DNA of 64,000 bases from G963677185 sp963677185 (GTDB taxonomy: Bacteria; Bacillota; Syntrophomonadia; Syntrophomonadales; Syntrophomonadaceae), in contig OY781889.1 in assembly GCA_963677185.1 (NCBI GenBank), positions 248,001 through 312,000 on the forward strand, read 5' to 3'. The notes beneath the pieces are model-generated. The model was given only the letters and a program-made list of their open reading frames with translations. It did not search any database and was not told where the DNA came from. The position numbers were made by a program, and so were the translations under genes. This document shows, piece after piece, positions 25,456 through 34,182 of this stretch (positions are counted from its first letter, which is position 1; every line of letters starts with the position of its first letter).

Positions 25456-27435
25456 CTATTTCAATCCGCTTATAACAATGAGCAAAACCGAGACCAGGGC
25501 CAGCAATGGCAGCAAGCGCAGTGCCGGTACCAGAAGCTGCCTGTACACCAGGCCCAGCGATGCAAAACTGCCAGCTGTACGGTAGGCTTCGCTGCCCCGT
25601 TCAGCAAAATTGCCGGCATCAACAAATCGGAAAGCCGAAATCCAGGCTCCGCCGGTAAGCTCCAGCCAGAGCATCAAACAGTACGAAGAAGCCGTAAACG
25701 CCAGCACCAGGACCGGCAGGCTTTCGAATCCCAGAAAAAAGGCGGTGAGCATAAAACCTGCGGCGGCGGCAATTTGTGGAAGCCAGGGGTGCATAATTCC
25801 GTACATTTCAGCAGTATCGACATGCAGACCATACAACTCGTCTTTCCATGCCGCACGGCCGGCTGCTATCTCACGGCCCGGGCGCCGGTATTCCTCATAT
25901 ATGTCGGTCATCATTCCTTTGACGCTGGCCAGGAGCAAAGCAAGCACAGCCAGCGTAATAGCAATGCCTGCGAACACGGCCAGAACAATAAAGATGCTAA
26001 CTGCAAACGGACTGCTCTCCTTGCTAAAATATACAATGAGATTTATAACTGCGAAAGCGGACATTCCAATAATCAGAGCAGTCAGGCTGGCCAGCATACC
26101 GGCCATGAAGGAACCGTTCCTCCGCACCGGAGCGGCCGCCGCTCTGTCAGCTGGAACCGCATCACTGCCGGTGCCGCAGCATGTATCCAGCAGTTCATCA
26201 GTGAAATAGTAAGCCGTGAAAAGCGGAGCCAGGCTGGCCAGAAAACCTGCGGCGAGCATAATGCAAGCGGTTCCATTGTTCTGGCCACCGCCTGCGCCGT
26301 AGGCCAGCAAAACACACAATCCCAGCAGGATTAAGGGTATTATAATCCCCCCCATTCCCGAACTGTTGCCTCCCATATTCAGCATTGCCGGGCCATAGCT
26401 GGACAGCCTGGCTATGTTTTGGACTTTCTTGTATCGACGGGAAGTATGGTACTGGTACAAGCCGGCAATCAACAGCAAAGAGGCGCATACTGCCAGCAGC
26501 GGCCACAACACTTCCAGGGCCGCGCTGCCCAGGATAGCCCAGCCGGCTACAGCGGACACGACGAGCTGCAATCCAACCGCCCCAATCATGCAGCGGTTAA
26601 TTAAGCCCGGCAGTTCTTCCCCGTCTGAGTAGATGCGCAGAACGATTAGCAAGGCCAGTCCAAATAACAGGCCCGCAGCTGCCAGCACCTGAACCAGGTT
26701 GGAGATAGCCGAATATGTATTGCTGGTTTCGAGAGTTCCCAGTCCCGAAGCAAGCATGATCACGGTTATATAGATGGCTATAAATTCAACCGCCAGACCT
26801 CCATGATCGGCCGCTATCAAGCGAGCCGGCGAATCTGGAACGCGTTTTTTGCTGCGAGATGAATTCATTATATCGCATATGCGCTCCATGGCGGTATTGC
26901 AGGCCAGGACCATCAGGCTTCCCCCCAGCCTGACTGCTGCCGCCGAAAGTAAAGCTCCGCAGATGAAATACAGCATAACCAGTGGATCGTTCCACCGGTA
27001 ATAAATCAGTCCTGCCGCCAAATAAGCCAGCGATCCCAGAATCAAGCCCAGGGCCAGGCTTTGCTGTGAAGGTCTTGCCCAGGGATGGTTATCAGCCCCG
27101 TCCACCAGCGACATATATCGCTTGCGGTCCAGGCCGACGGCGCTGGTAACTGCGGCGACCGAAAGGATCGCTATTGAACCGGAAAAAAAGGCCAGACCCG
27201 GTCCGGTCTGAGAAACATATGTAATCAAGCCAGAAAGTGCCGCTGTTATCGCGAGAATCAGCAGATAACGCTTCAGCAGAACCTTCCGGAATGCAGCCCG
27301 GCTTGAATCAAGGCCGGAAAATCCTTGCAACGGGGCCTGCCGCATGCGGTCCGTAACAAATATAAGAATTGCGCCCACCAGCACCAGCAATGCGATGCCA
27401 GCTCCGGCATACATGACTATAGGAGATCCGGCCAT
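25456..27435 (-). CDS. Degenerate membrane pyrophosphatase paralogue, catalytic motifs lost
   Basis: The 659-residue protein has about 15-16 membrane helices. I align it by eye with the HppA encoded just upstream over most of its length. AVRLGGSLMVLACNTAMERI (about 167-186) matches ALRIAGGIFTKIADIGSDLM, and PDSPARLIAADHGG matches PRNPGVIADCTGDN. AVEFIAIYITVIMLAS matches ADGFETYGVTGVALIS, and SYGPAMLNMGG matches EGGPSLNILSG. TAEMYGIMHPWLPQIAAA matches TQYAQEGMFNIFIA, and the C-terminal GGAWISAFRFVD matches GGCWDNAKKVVE. The Asp/Lys residues that bind Mg-pyrophosphate in HppA are replaced, including the whole EDDPRNP, GDN-GD and GDTVGDPFKDT sets. The frame is long and intact, so it is not a decaying pseudogene. 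A role as a partner or regulator of HppA, or a new transport function, is inference. Confidence 0.75.
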   Translation of the reverse strand: MAGSPIVMYAGAGIALLVLVGAILIFVTDRMRQAPLQGFSGLDSSRAAFRKVLLKRYLLILAITAALSGLITYVSQTGPGLAFFSGSIAILSVAAVTSAVGLDRKRYMSLVDGADNHPWARPSQQSLALGLILGSLAYLAAGLIYYRWNDPLVMLYFICGALLSAAAVRLGGSLMVLACNTAMERICDIMNSSRSKKRVPDSPARLIAADHGGLAVEFIAIYITVIMLASGLGTLETSNTYSAISNLVQVLAAAGLLFGLALLIVLRIYSDGEELPGLINRCMIGAVGLQLVVSAVAGWAILGSAALEVLWPLLAVCASLLLIAGLYQYHTSRRYKKVQNIARLSSYGPAMLNMGGNSSGMGGIIIPLILLGLCVLLAYGAGGGQNNGTACIMLAAGFLASLAPLFTAYYFTDELLDTCCGTGSDAVPADRAAAAPVRRNGSFMAGMLASLTALIIGMSAFAVINLIVYFSKESSPFAVSIFIVLAVFAGIAITLAVLALLLASVKGMMTDIYEEYRRPGREIAAGRAAWKDELYGLHVDTAEMYGIMHPWLPQIAAAAGFMLTAFFLGFESLPVLVLAFTASSYCLMLWLELTGGAWISAFRFVDAGNFAERGSEAYRTAGSFASLGLVYRQLLVPALRLLPLLALVSVLLIVISGLK

Positions 27436-27463
27436 TTCTTACTCGCTACCCCCAATGCAGTAT

Positions 27464-27648
27464 AGAGCGGGTTTGCACCCGCTCCCAGACCGATGATAAA
27501 AGCGAATCTCATCGTCATTTCAAAAAGACCGCTCAATCAACGTACGTCGGGTACGCCTCAATCGCGGACTTTTCTCATAACGCGACCTTCGCCTTTTCTA
27601 ATCGGTCTGAATTTGTCAACAATCTGAGAGCGGGTTTGCACCCGCTCT
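27464..27648. repeat. Nested palindromic element between hppA and its paralogue
   Basis: A 21-base hairpin-forming sequence (stem GAGCGGGT, loop TTGC, stem ACCCGCTC) occurs twice as a direct repeat, 27464-27484 and 27627-27647. Between them lies a large imperfect inverted repeat: AGACCGAT (27487-27494) with ATCGGTCT (27601-27608), continuing inward through ATAAAAGCGAA and TTCGCCTTTTCT and then weaker pairing towards a centre near 27547. It could be a mobile miniature element, a structured RNA or a double terminator. Confidence 0.75.
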
Positions 27649-27696
27649 ATATATTATACCTATTCTTGGATCATGCCTATCATAAAGATTTAATAT

Positions 27697-30192
27697 TTAG
27701 CCTTCGCTGGGAATCCTCATTGCGTAGAAGGAGCGCCATACGAAGAACAGAGCGATTACCAGGAACACTGCGCCTACATAGGGAGCCACGCTGCGGAATG
27801 ATTCCGAAATGGCTATTTCCATGGCCAGCAAACCAAACAGGGTGGTGAACTTGATAATCGGGTTCAAGGCAACAGAAGAAGTATCCTTGAAAGGATCGCC
27901 GACCGTGTCGCCAACAACGGTTGCTTCGTGCAGCATAGTGCCTTTTTCCTGCAGGTCAACTTCTACAACCTTTTTGGCATTATCCCAGCACCCGCCCGCA
28001 TTGGCCATAAATACCGCCTGGAACAGGCCGAAAATGGCGATGGATATCAGGTAGGACACGAACAGAGCCACCGAGTTATTGCCGGCAATAGGGGCGGATA
28101 AACAAGAAAATGCCAGGGTGAACGAAAAGATGGCGATAAATATATTGAACATGCCTTCCTGGGCATACTGGGTGCAAATCTTGACGACTTCCTTGGACTT
28201 TTCGGTAGAAGCCTTCTGGTCAGCATCTTCATCCAGCTGAATGTTGTTCTTTATATACTGGACCGCCCGATAGGCGCCGGTAGTAACCGCCTGGGTGGAA
28301 GCGCCGGTAAACCAGTAGATAACCGCGCCGCCCGCAATGAATCCCAGAATAGTATAGGGATTGAGCAGGTTCAGGATGGTTTCCGGCTGGACTCCCAAAA
28401 CGTTTTTAATAACCAGTATAAGGGAGAATATCATGGTAGTGGCGCCGACTACAGCAGTACCGATGAGCACCGGCTTGGCAGTGGCTTTAAAGGTATTGCC
28501 TGCGCCGTCATTGGCTTCCAGATAATGCTTGGCGGTCACGAAATCAGGCTTGAAGCCAAAATCTTTCTGAATATTCTTTTCAATATCAGGCAGGGTTTCG
28601 ATCAAGGACAGTTCATAAACCGACTGGGCATTATCGGTAACCGGTCCGTAACTATCCACAGCAATGGTAACCGGACCCATGCCCAGGAATCCGAAAGCCA
28701 CCAGGCCGAAAGCGAAAATCGAGGGATAAATCATTATGCTGTCCAGGCCGTAGTTGCTGAAATAGTATGCAGCAAACATCAAGCCCATGAACACCATGCC
28801 GATCCAGAATGCGCTGAAGTTGCCGGCTACCAGGCCTGACAGGATGTTCAGCGAGGGTCCGCCTTCCCGGGATGCTTTTACAACTTCATTGACATGTGCG
28901 GACTTGGGGCTGGTAAATATCTTGGTAAACTCCGGTATTAAGGCTGCACCCAGGGTTCCGCAACTGATTATCATCGACAGGGTGAACCACAGCTTCTGCA
29001 GCGCTGCCGGTGCGGTTGAACCCGGTCCCAGCATTAAATAGCTGACTGCGAAAGTAACTGCGATGGACAGGATGGAGGTAATCCACACCAGGCTGGTTAG
29101 CGGCTGTTCAAAATCGAAATCCTCTACCGCACCGTATTTGGCCTGGCTGAAAGCCCGGTTGACATAGAAAGAGCCAATCGAGGTAATAATCATCAAAACA
29201 CGCATCACGAAAATCCAGGTCAGCAAGGTTGTCTGCAGGGCTATCCTGGCTTCGTTGGTAACTCCGGCTGTCGTGCCTACAGCCAGAACGATGAATGATA
29301 TAAGGGCAACACCGGTAACCCCGTAAGTTTCAAATCCGTCAGCGGTAGGTCCTACGCTGTCGCCGGCATTGTCGCCAGTGCAGTCAGCAATAACACCCGG
29401 GTTGCGCGGATCGTCTTCCTTGATTCCGAAAACGATTTTCATAAGATCGGAGCCGATGTCGGCAATCTTGGTAAATATGCCTCCGGCTATACGCAGGGCG
29501 CTGGCGCCCAGGGATTCGCCGATGGCAAAGCCTATGAAGCTCGCTCCAGCCAATTCGCTGGGAACATACAGCAGGATTAGCAGCATCATTATTAGCTCAA
29601 CGCATATTAGCAGCACGCCGATGCTCATGCCGGCGTCCAGAGCAATGTTCAAGGTTTTAAGGGGCTTCTTTTCCAGGGCGGAAAAGGCCGCGCGGCTGTT
29701 AGCCAGAGTATTCATACGGATGCCGTACCAGGCCACGCTGTAAGAGCCCATGATGCCTAGAACTGTAAACGACAGTATTAACAGCACATCGCCAATGCTT
29801 TTGGCTTGCAGGTATCCGAAATAAAACCCGATACACACAGCAATAAAAGCAAACAGAATTGCCAATAGCTTGCCCTGCTGAATGAGGTAAGTTTTGCAAG
29901 TTTCGTAAATGATAGCTGAAACGTCCAGCATGGACTTGTGAGCGCGCAGCTTCTTAACCTTGGAAAACTGATAAAGGCCAAAAAGCATGCCCAGAACACA
30001 AATGCCGACTCCAAGCAGCATCATGTTATGTTGTGCGGCGTTTAGCTTGGGAATAACCAGGTCAGCTTCGCTGGCCATAGCCGCAGCAGGAGAAAGCAGA
30101 AGCATGAACGCACTCAAAAAACCGGCCAGAGCCGCTTTTCCTGCCCTAATTTGCGGTAGGACTTTCATTAACCAAATCACTTCTTTCTTCAT
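27697..30192 (-). CDS. hppA: Membrane-bound ion-pumping pyrophosphatase
   Basis: The 831-residue protein hydrolyses pyrophosphate to pump H+ (or Na+). The catalytic set is intact: DIGSDLMKIVFGIKEDDPRNPGVIAD (about 245-270, read in two parts), TGDNAGDSVG, GPVTDNAQSVYEL, and near the end GGCWDNAKK and VVGDTVGDPFKDT. At the site that separates potassium-dependent from independent enzymes the motif is GNTFKAT, with Lys, which marks the K+-independent class; H+ versus Na+ cannot be settled by eye. The N-terminus carries about 40 extra residues that look like a cleavable signal (ending AMA-SE), unusual but known in divergent members. It follows secG by 7 bases. The first ATG lacks a ribosome site; ATG nine codons on is an alternative. 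Confidence 0.95.
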   Translation of the reverse strand: MKKEVIWLMKVLPQIRAGKAALAGFLSAFMLLLSPAAAMASEADLVIPKLNAAQHNMMLLGVGICVLGMLFGLYQFSKVKKLRAHKSMLDVSAIIYETCKTYLIQQGKLLAILFAFIAVCIGFYFGYLQAKSIGDVLLILSFTVLGIMGSYSVAWYGIRMNTLANSRAAFSALEKKPLKTLNIALDAGMSIGVLLICVELIMMLLILLYVPSELAGASFIGFAIGESLGASALRIAGGIFTKIADIGSDLMKIVFGIKEDDPRNPGVIADCTGDNAGDSVGPTADGFETYGVTGVALISFIVLAVGTTAGVTNEARIALQTTLLTWIFVMRVLMIITSIGSFYVNRAFSQAKYGAVEDFDFEQPLTSLVWITSILSIAVTFAVSYLMLGPGSTAPAALQKLWFTLSMIISCGTLGAALIPEFTKIFTSPKSAHVNEVVKASREGGPSLNILSGLVAGNFSAFWIGMVFMGLMFAAYYFSNYGLDSIMIYPSIFAFGLVAFGFLGMGPVTIAVDSYGPVTDNAQSVYELSLIETLPDIEKNIQKDFGFKPDFVTAKHYLEANDGAGNTFKATAKPVLIGTAVVGATTMIFSLILVIKNVLGVQPETILNLLNPYTILGFIAGGAVIYWFTGASTQAVTTGAYRAVQYIKNNIQLDEDADQKASTEKSKEVVKICTQYAQEGMFNIFIAIFSFTLAFSCLSAPIAGNNSVALFVSYLISIAIFGLFQAVFMANAGGCWDNAKKVVEVDLQEKGTMLHEATVVGDTVGDPFKDTSSVALNPIIKFTTLFGLLAMEIAISESFRSVAPYVGAVFLVIALFFVWRSFYAMRIPSEG

Positions 30193-30199
30193 AATTTTT

Positions 30200-30424
30200 C
30201 TATATCAGGCTCAAGGACAGGGTCAAAATTACAAACGCGCCTGCCACCCAGGCGGTAACCTTTGACAGAATTTCGTCCAGCCCCTTGCGTTTGCCAAAAA
30301 GAGCTTCGCTACCTCCGGCGATGCTGCCTGACAACCCGGCTGACTTGCCTGATTGCAGAAGAATTGTCGACGTCATAATCACCGCACAGATGATCTGCAG
30401 CACTAAAATGATAGTCTTTAACAC
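30200..30424 (-). CDS. secG: Protein-export membrane protein SecG
   Basis: The 74-residue protein has two membrane helices separated by the conserved cytoplasmic loop LLQSGKSAGLSGSIAGGSEALFGKRKGLDEILSKVT, the hallmark of SecG (seen here as QSGKSAGLSGSIAGGSEALF and GKRKGLDEILSKVT). It joins SecYE in the translocon. The start is GTG 30424, right after a strong AAGGAGGTGA site. It has its own promoter after eno and is co-directional with hppA, which starts 7 bases after its stop, so the two are probably co-transcribed. Confidence 0.95.
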   Translation of the reverse strand: MLKTIILVLQIICAVIMTSTILLQSGKSAGLSGSIAGGSEALFGKRKGLDEILSKVTAWVAGAFVILTLSLSLI

Positions 30425-30460
30425 TCTTTCACCTCCTTAAGACGTTACCTCAACTAAAGT

Positions 30461-30489
30461 ATTATATATATTTTAGTCACACAATACAA
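30461..30489 (-). promoter_or_regulatory. secG-hppA promoter
   Basis: On the minus strand TTGTAT (30489-30484), a 17-base spacer and a perfect TATAAT (30466-30461) lie 37 bases before the secG start, behind the eno stop. No clear eno terminator is visible, so readthrough from the glycolytic operon is also possible. Confidence 0.7.
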
Positions 30490-30545
30490 GATCATAGAAT
30501 ATTCCAGAGCGGAGAATAACGGACAAAATCGCAATTATGCGTACT

Positions 30546-31823
30546 TTAACGTTTGAATACTTCTATGCCTCTAAAGATAGCCAGGTGTTCCAGATTGTCC
30601 TCAATCCTGAGCAGCTGGTTGTACTTGGCTATTCTGTCCGTACGGGCTGGCGCTCCAGTTTTAATCTGCCCGGCATTTACAGCCACTGCCAGATCTGCGA
30701 TAGAAGAATCTTCGCTTTCTCCTGACCGATGCGATATCACGTTGGTATAGCCGGCTCTTTTGGCCATTTCAATAGTTTCCAGGGTTTCGGTCACCGTGCC
30801 AATCTGGTTAACCTTAATTAGTATGCTGTTGCATACGCCCAGTTCTATGCCCTTTTTCAAACGCTGGGTGTTAGTAACAAAGAGATCGTCGCCGACCAGC
30901 TGCACGCGCTTGCCAAGCCGTTCGGTCATCAGCTTCCATCCATCCCAGTCGTCTTCGGCCAGGCCGTCTTCAATGGAGACCAGCGGATATTTATCCACTA
31001 AACCTTCGTAGAAATCCACCATTTCAGCGGCGCTCATGGTCTTGTTTTCCCCGGCCAGACAATACTGGCCCTTGCTGTACAGTTCGGTTGATGCCGTGTC
31101 AAGCGCCAGGAAAACATCGGTTCCCGGGCGATAGCCGGCTTTTTCTATGGCTTCCATAATGGCGTCCAGTGCAGCGGTGTTGGACGGAAGGTTGGGTGCA
31201 AAGCCGCCTTCATCTCCAATGGCAGTCGCCAGGCCCCTGGCTTGCAGAACCTTTTTCAACGTGTGATAGATTTCCACTCCCATGCGCAGCGATTCCTTGA
31301 AACTCGGAGCGCCTGCAGGAACGATCATGAATTCCTGGATGTCAACATTGTTGTCGGCATGCTTGCCGCCATTCATTATGTTCATCATCGGCACCGGCAA
31401 TTCACGGGCATTGACCCCGCCCAAATACTGGTATAACGGAACTGCCAGGTATTCGGCCGCCGCCCGGGCAGAAGCCATGGATACGCCCAGTATGGCATTT
31501 GCTCCCAGCTTGCCTTTATTCGGGGTTCCGTCCAGTTCAATCATCAGGGTGTCGATTTCAGCCTGGCAGGTAACATCCATGCCGGCAAGCTCCGGTGCTA
31601 TCAATTCATTTACATTTTCAACCGCCCGGCTGACTCCTTTGCCCATATAGCGGCCGGCATCGTTATCCCGGAGTTCCACTGCCTCGTAAGCGCCGGTGGA
31701 TGCTCCTGAAGGCACTATCGTCCTTCCCTGGGTGCCGTCCTCTAGGGTTACTTCTACCTCCACGGTGGGATTGCCGCGCGAATCCAATACTTCGCGGGCG
31801 TAAACATCAATAATAAGGCTCAT
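30546..31823 (-). CDS. eno: Enolase
   Basis: The 425-residue glycolytic enzyme converts 2-phosphoglycerate to phosphoenolpyruvate. Marks: VYAREVLDSRGNPTVEVEV at the N-terminus, GAILGVSMA region, the Mg ligand and catalytic segments VSIEDGLAEDDWDGW, LVGDDLFVTNT, LIKVNQIGTVTET and the signature SHRSGESEDS. The start is ATG 31823 (MSLIIDVYARE), 10 bases after GGAGG; an ATG three codons earlier is only one base away from the ribosome site. It is the last gene of the cggR-gap-pgk-tpiA-gpmI-eno operon. Confidence 0.97.
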   Translation of the reverse strand: MSLIIDVYAREVLDSRGNPTVEVEVTLEDGTQGRTIVPSGASTGAYEAVELRDNDAGRYMGKGVSRAVENVNELIAPELAGMDVTCQAEIDTLMIELDGTPNKGKLGANAILGVSMASARAAAEYLAVPLYQYLGGVNARELPVPMMNIMNGGKHADNNVDIQEFMIVPAGAPSFKESLRMGVEIYHTLKKVLQARGLATAIGDEGGFAPNLPSNTAALDAIMEAIEKAGYRPGTDVFLALDTASTELYSKGQYCLAGENKTMSAAEMVDFYEGLVDKYPLVSIEDGLAEDDWDGWKLMTERLGKRVQLVGDDLFVTNTQRLKKGIELGVCNSILIKVNQIGTVTETLETIEMAKRAGYTNVISHRSGESEDSSIADLAVAVNAGQIKTGAPARTDRIAKYNQLLRIEDNLEHLAIFRGIEVFKR

Positions 31824-31858
31824 TCTCCCCATACCTCCAGTCTATATTCACCCGGTTC

Positions 31859-33391
31859 CTATATTATCAGCGATTCTCCGCTCATCTCCGGCGGCCGCTC
31901 CAGTCCCATTACTTCCAGTACGGTCGGAGCTACGTCTTTGAGCGCACCTCCGCTTTTTAAGCTCCTGCCCCGGTATCGATTTGAAACCAGGATGAAAGGC
32001 ACCCGGTTGGTCGTATGGGCAGTATGAGGGCTGCTGCCGTCGCTCATTTGTTCGGCATTGCCGTGATCGGCTGTTATGATAGCAGTCCCTCCCAGCTCTA
32101 AGACCCGGTTGACCATCCTTCCCAGCCAGTGGTCAACGGTTTGCACCGCCTGCACCGCTGCATCCATAATTCCAGTATGTCCAACCATGTCAGCATTGGC
32201 AAAATTAACCATGATTATATCGAAAACCCCTTTTTCCAATTCCTGCATGAAACACCCGGCAATCGCCGGAGCGCTCATTTCCGGCTGCAAGTCATATGTC
32301 GGCACCCGGGGCGAGGGCACCAGTATGCGCTCCTCGCCAAGATTGGGCGATTCGATTCCGCCGTTGAAAAAAAAGGTCAGGTGGGCATATTTTTCGGTTT
32401 CAGCTATGCGCAGCTGTTTCAGACCCTTTTCCGCCAGAAATTGCCCCAGTGTGCGGTTCAAATTCTGGGGTGGAAAAGCCACCACAGCCGGCAAAGTTAT
32501 ATCGTAGGCAGTCATGCACACCAGGCAGATCTGTGGCGGCGTTCCGCGTTCAAAGGCGTTAAAGCCGTCTAATACGAAGGCACGGCATATTTGCCGGGCC
32601 CGGTCGGCGCGAAAATTGAAGAATACGACGCTGTCACCGTCTTTAATGAGGCCCAGGGGTTCGCCTTGTTCAGTGGCAATAGCCGTGTGCTCGATAAACT
32701 CGTCTGTAACTCCCCGGGCATAGGCATTGCGTACGGCATCGGAGGCGCTGACAGCATAAGGAGGGCCACCCGCAGTTATGACCCTGTAGGCCTTTTCAAT
32801 TCGATCCCAGCGCTGATCCCGATCCATTCCCCAGTAGCGGCCACCAACGGTGGCGATGGCTCCAAGACCCGCATCCTGCATATAATCCTCAAGCTGCTTA
32901 ATGTACTTCAGAGCGCTCTGGGGAGGCACATCCCGCCCATCCAGAAAAGCGTGAACATATACCCGGTCCAGGCTCTTCCTGCGAGCCAGTTCCAGAAGCG
33001 CAAATATGTGGGTCATATGGCTGTGCACCCCGCCATCTGAAAGCAAACCCATCAGGTGCAAGGTTCCGCCGCTCTCCTGGACATGCTGTATAGCTGCCAG
33101 CAGCTGGGTATTGCAGAAAAAGCTGCCATCTTCTATGGATTTGCTTATCCGGGTGATATCCTGGTAAACAACCCGGCCAGCGCCCATATTCAAGTGCCCC
33201 ACCTCAGAGTTTCCCATCAGTTCGCCGGGCAAACCTACTTCCAGGCCGCTGCAGGCCAGGCTGGTGGACGGATAGTGGGTTTGAAAAGCCCTGATATTCT
33301 CCGGAACCGCCAATGCAATAGCATTATCAGGAGCAGGCTCTCTCTCGCCCCAACCATCCAGAATAATTAATGCAACCGGCGCTTTATTCAA
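31859..33391 (-). CDS. gpmI: Cofactor-independent (2,3-bisphosphoglycerate-independent) phosphoglycerate mutase
   Basis: The 510-residue alkaline-phosphatase-superfamily enzyme interconverts 3- and 2-phosphoglycerate using two Mn ions. Visible: LIILDGWGERE (metal Asp), MGNSEVGHLNMGAGRVVYQD (catalytic Ser in NSEVGH), HAFLDGRDVPPQSAL, FNFRADRARQI and the C-terminal metal cluster IITADHGNAEQM and HTAHTTNRVPFIL. The start is TTG 33391, overlapping the end of tpiA by 8 bases, so coupled translation is likely. Length is normal for the family. Confidence 0.97.
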   Translation of the reverse strand: MNKAPVALIILDGWGEREPAPDNAIALAVPENIRAFQTHYPSTSLACSGLEVGLPGELMGNSEVGHLNMGAGRVVYQDITRISKSIEDGSFFCNTQLLAAIQHVQESGGTLHLMGLLSDGGVHSHMTHIFALLELARRKSLDRVYVHAFLDGRDVPPQSALKYIKQLEDYMQDAGLGAIATVGGRYWGMDRDQRWDRIEKAYRVITAGGPPYAVSASDAVRNAYARGVTDEFIEHTAIATEQGEPLGLIKDGDSVVFFNFRADRARQICRAFVLDGFNAFERGTPPQICLVCMTAYDITLPAVVAFPPQNLNRTLGQFLAEKGLKQLRIAETEKYAHLTFFFNGGIESPNLGEERILVPSPRVPTYDLQPEMSAPAIAGCFMQELEKGVFDIIMVNFANADMVGHTGIMDAAVQAVQTVDHWLGRMVNRVLELGGTAIITADHGNAEQMSDGSSPHTAHTTNRVPFILVSNRYRGRSLKSGGALKDVAPTVLEVMGLERPPEMSGESLII

Positions 33392-34175
33392 CGGCCCAAT
33401 ACCTCACGATCCTGGCAAACTCGTCTGCATTCAAGCTGGCCCCTCCCACCAGGGCTCCATCCAGGCCCTCCTGGGCAGCGAGTTCCTTTGCATTACTAGT
33501 CTTGACGCTTCCGCCGTACAAAATCGGTATTGTTTCAGCCTTTTCTCTTCCCCAGAGCTCTCCAATGCAGCTGCGGATCACCGCTGCCATCTGCCGGGCA
33601 TCTTCAGCCTCTGCATTAACCCCGGTTCCTATGGCCCAAACCGGCTCATACGCAATTATAATCTGTTTATTACCGGCATCGACTTCAGCCATTACCTCTT
33701 TCAACTGGCTGCGCACGGTTTCTTCGGCCTTTCCTGCCTGCCGCTCCTCCAGGGTTTCTCCCACGCATAAAATCGGAATAAGGTCTTCCTTCCATGCAGC
33801 CTGCAGTTTCAAATAGATCTGGCGTTCATCCTCGCCGAGAAGGCTGCGCCGTTCAGAATGGCCGACCAGCACGTACTCACACCCTGCATCAGCCAGCATG
33901 CCCGCCGATATTTCTCCCGTATATGCACCCTCCCTGGCCCAGAACAGATTCTGGGCGCCGAGATGAACGGCACTATCACGCAGAGCATACTGGACCGCAT
34001 CCAGTGATGTATAAGGCGGGCATATTACAATTTCAACATTGCTTATTTCATTGATTTGGGAAAGAAAGTCATCAACGAAGCAGCGGCTGTTTTCCCTGTT
34101 TTTATGCATTTTCCAGTTTGCAACCAGTACCGGGGTGCGTACTTTGCAGCCGGCTGCCGGGATTTCACTATTCAT
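33384..34175 (-). CDS. tpiA: Triosephosphate isomerase
   Basis: The 263-residue enzyme interconverts dihydroxyacetone phosphate and glyceraldehyde 3-phosphate. Motifs: LVANWKMHKN (Asn/Lys active-site pair), VGHSERRSLLGE (catalytic His), IIAYEPVWAIGTG (catalytic Glu) and PILYGGSVKTSNA (phosphate loop). The start is ATG 34175, 7 bases after the pgk stop, giving about 10 extra N-terminal residues over the usual MR(T/K)P start; a longer reading into pgk has no support. Confidence 0.97.
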   Translation of the reverse strand: MNSEIPAAGCKVRTPVLVANWKMHKNRENSRCFVDDFLSQINEISNVEIVICPPYTSLDAVQYALRDSAVHLGAQNLFWAREGAYTGEISAGMLADAGCEYVLVGHSERRSLLGEDERQIYLKLQAAWKEDLIPILCVGETLEERQAGKAEETVRSQLKEVMAEVDAGNKQIIIAYEPVWAIGTGVNAEAEDARQMAAVIRSCIGELWGREKAETIPILYGGSVKTSNAKELAAQEGLDGALVGGASLNADEFARIVRYWAVE

Positions 34176-34182
34176 GCCATGG

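Noticed and set aside
25456..27435. Pyrophosphatase-like gene as a decaying pseudogene
   Set aside because: The frame is open for 659 codons, helices are preserved and only catalytic residues are lost in a consistent way, which points to a maintained protein.
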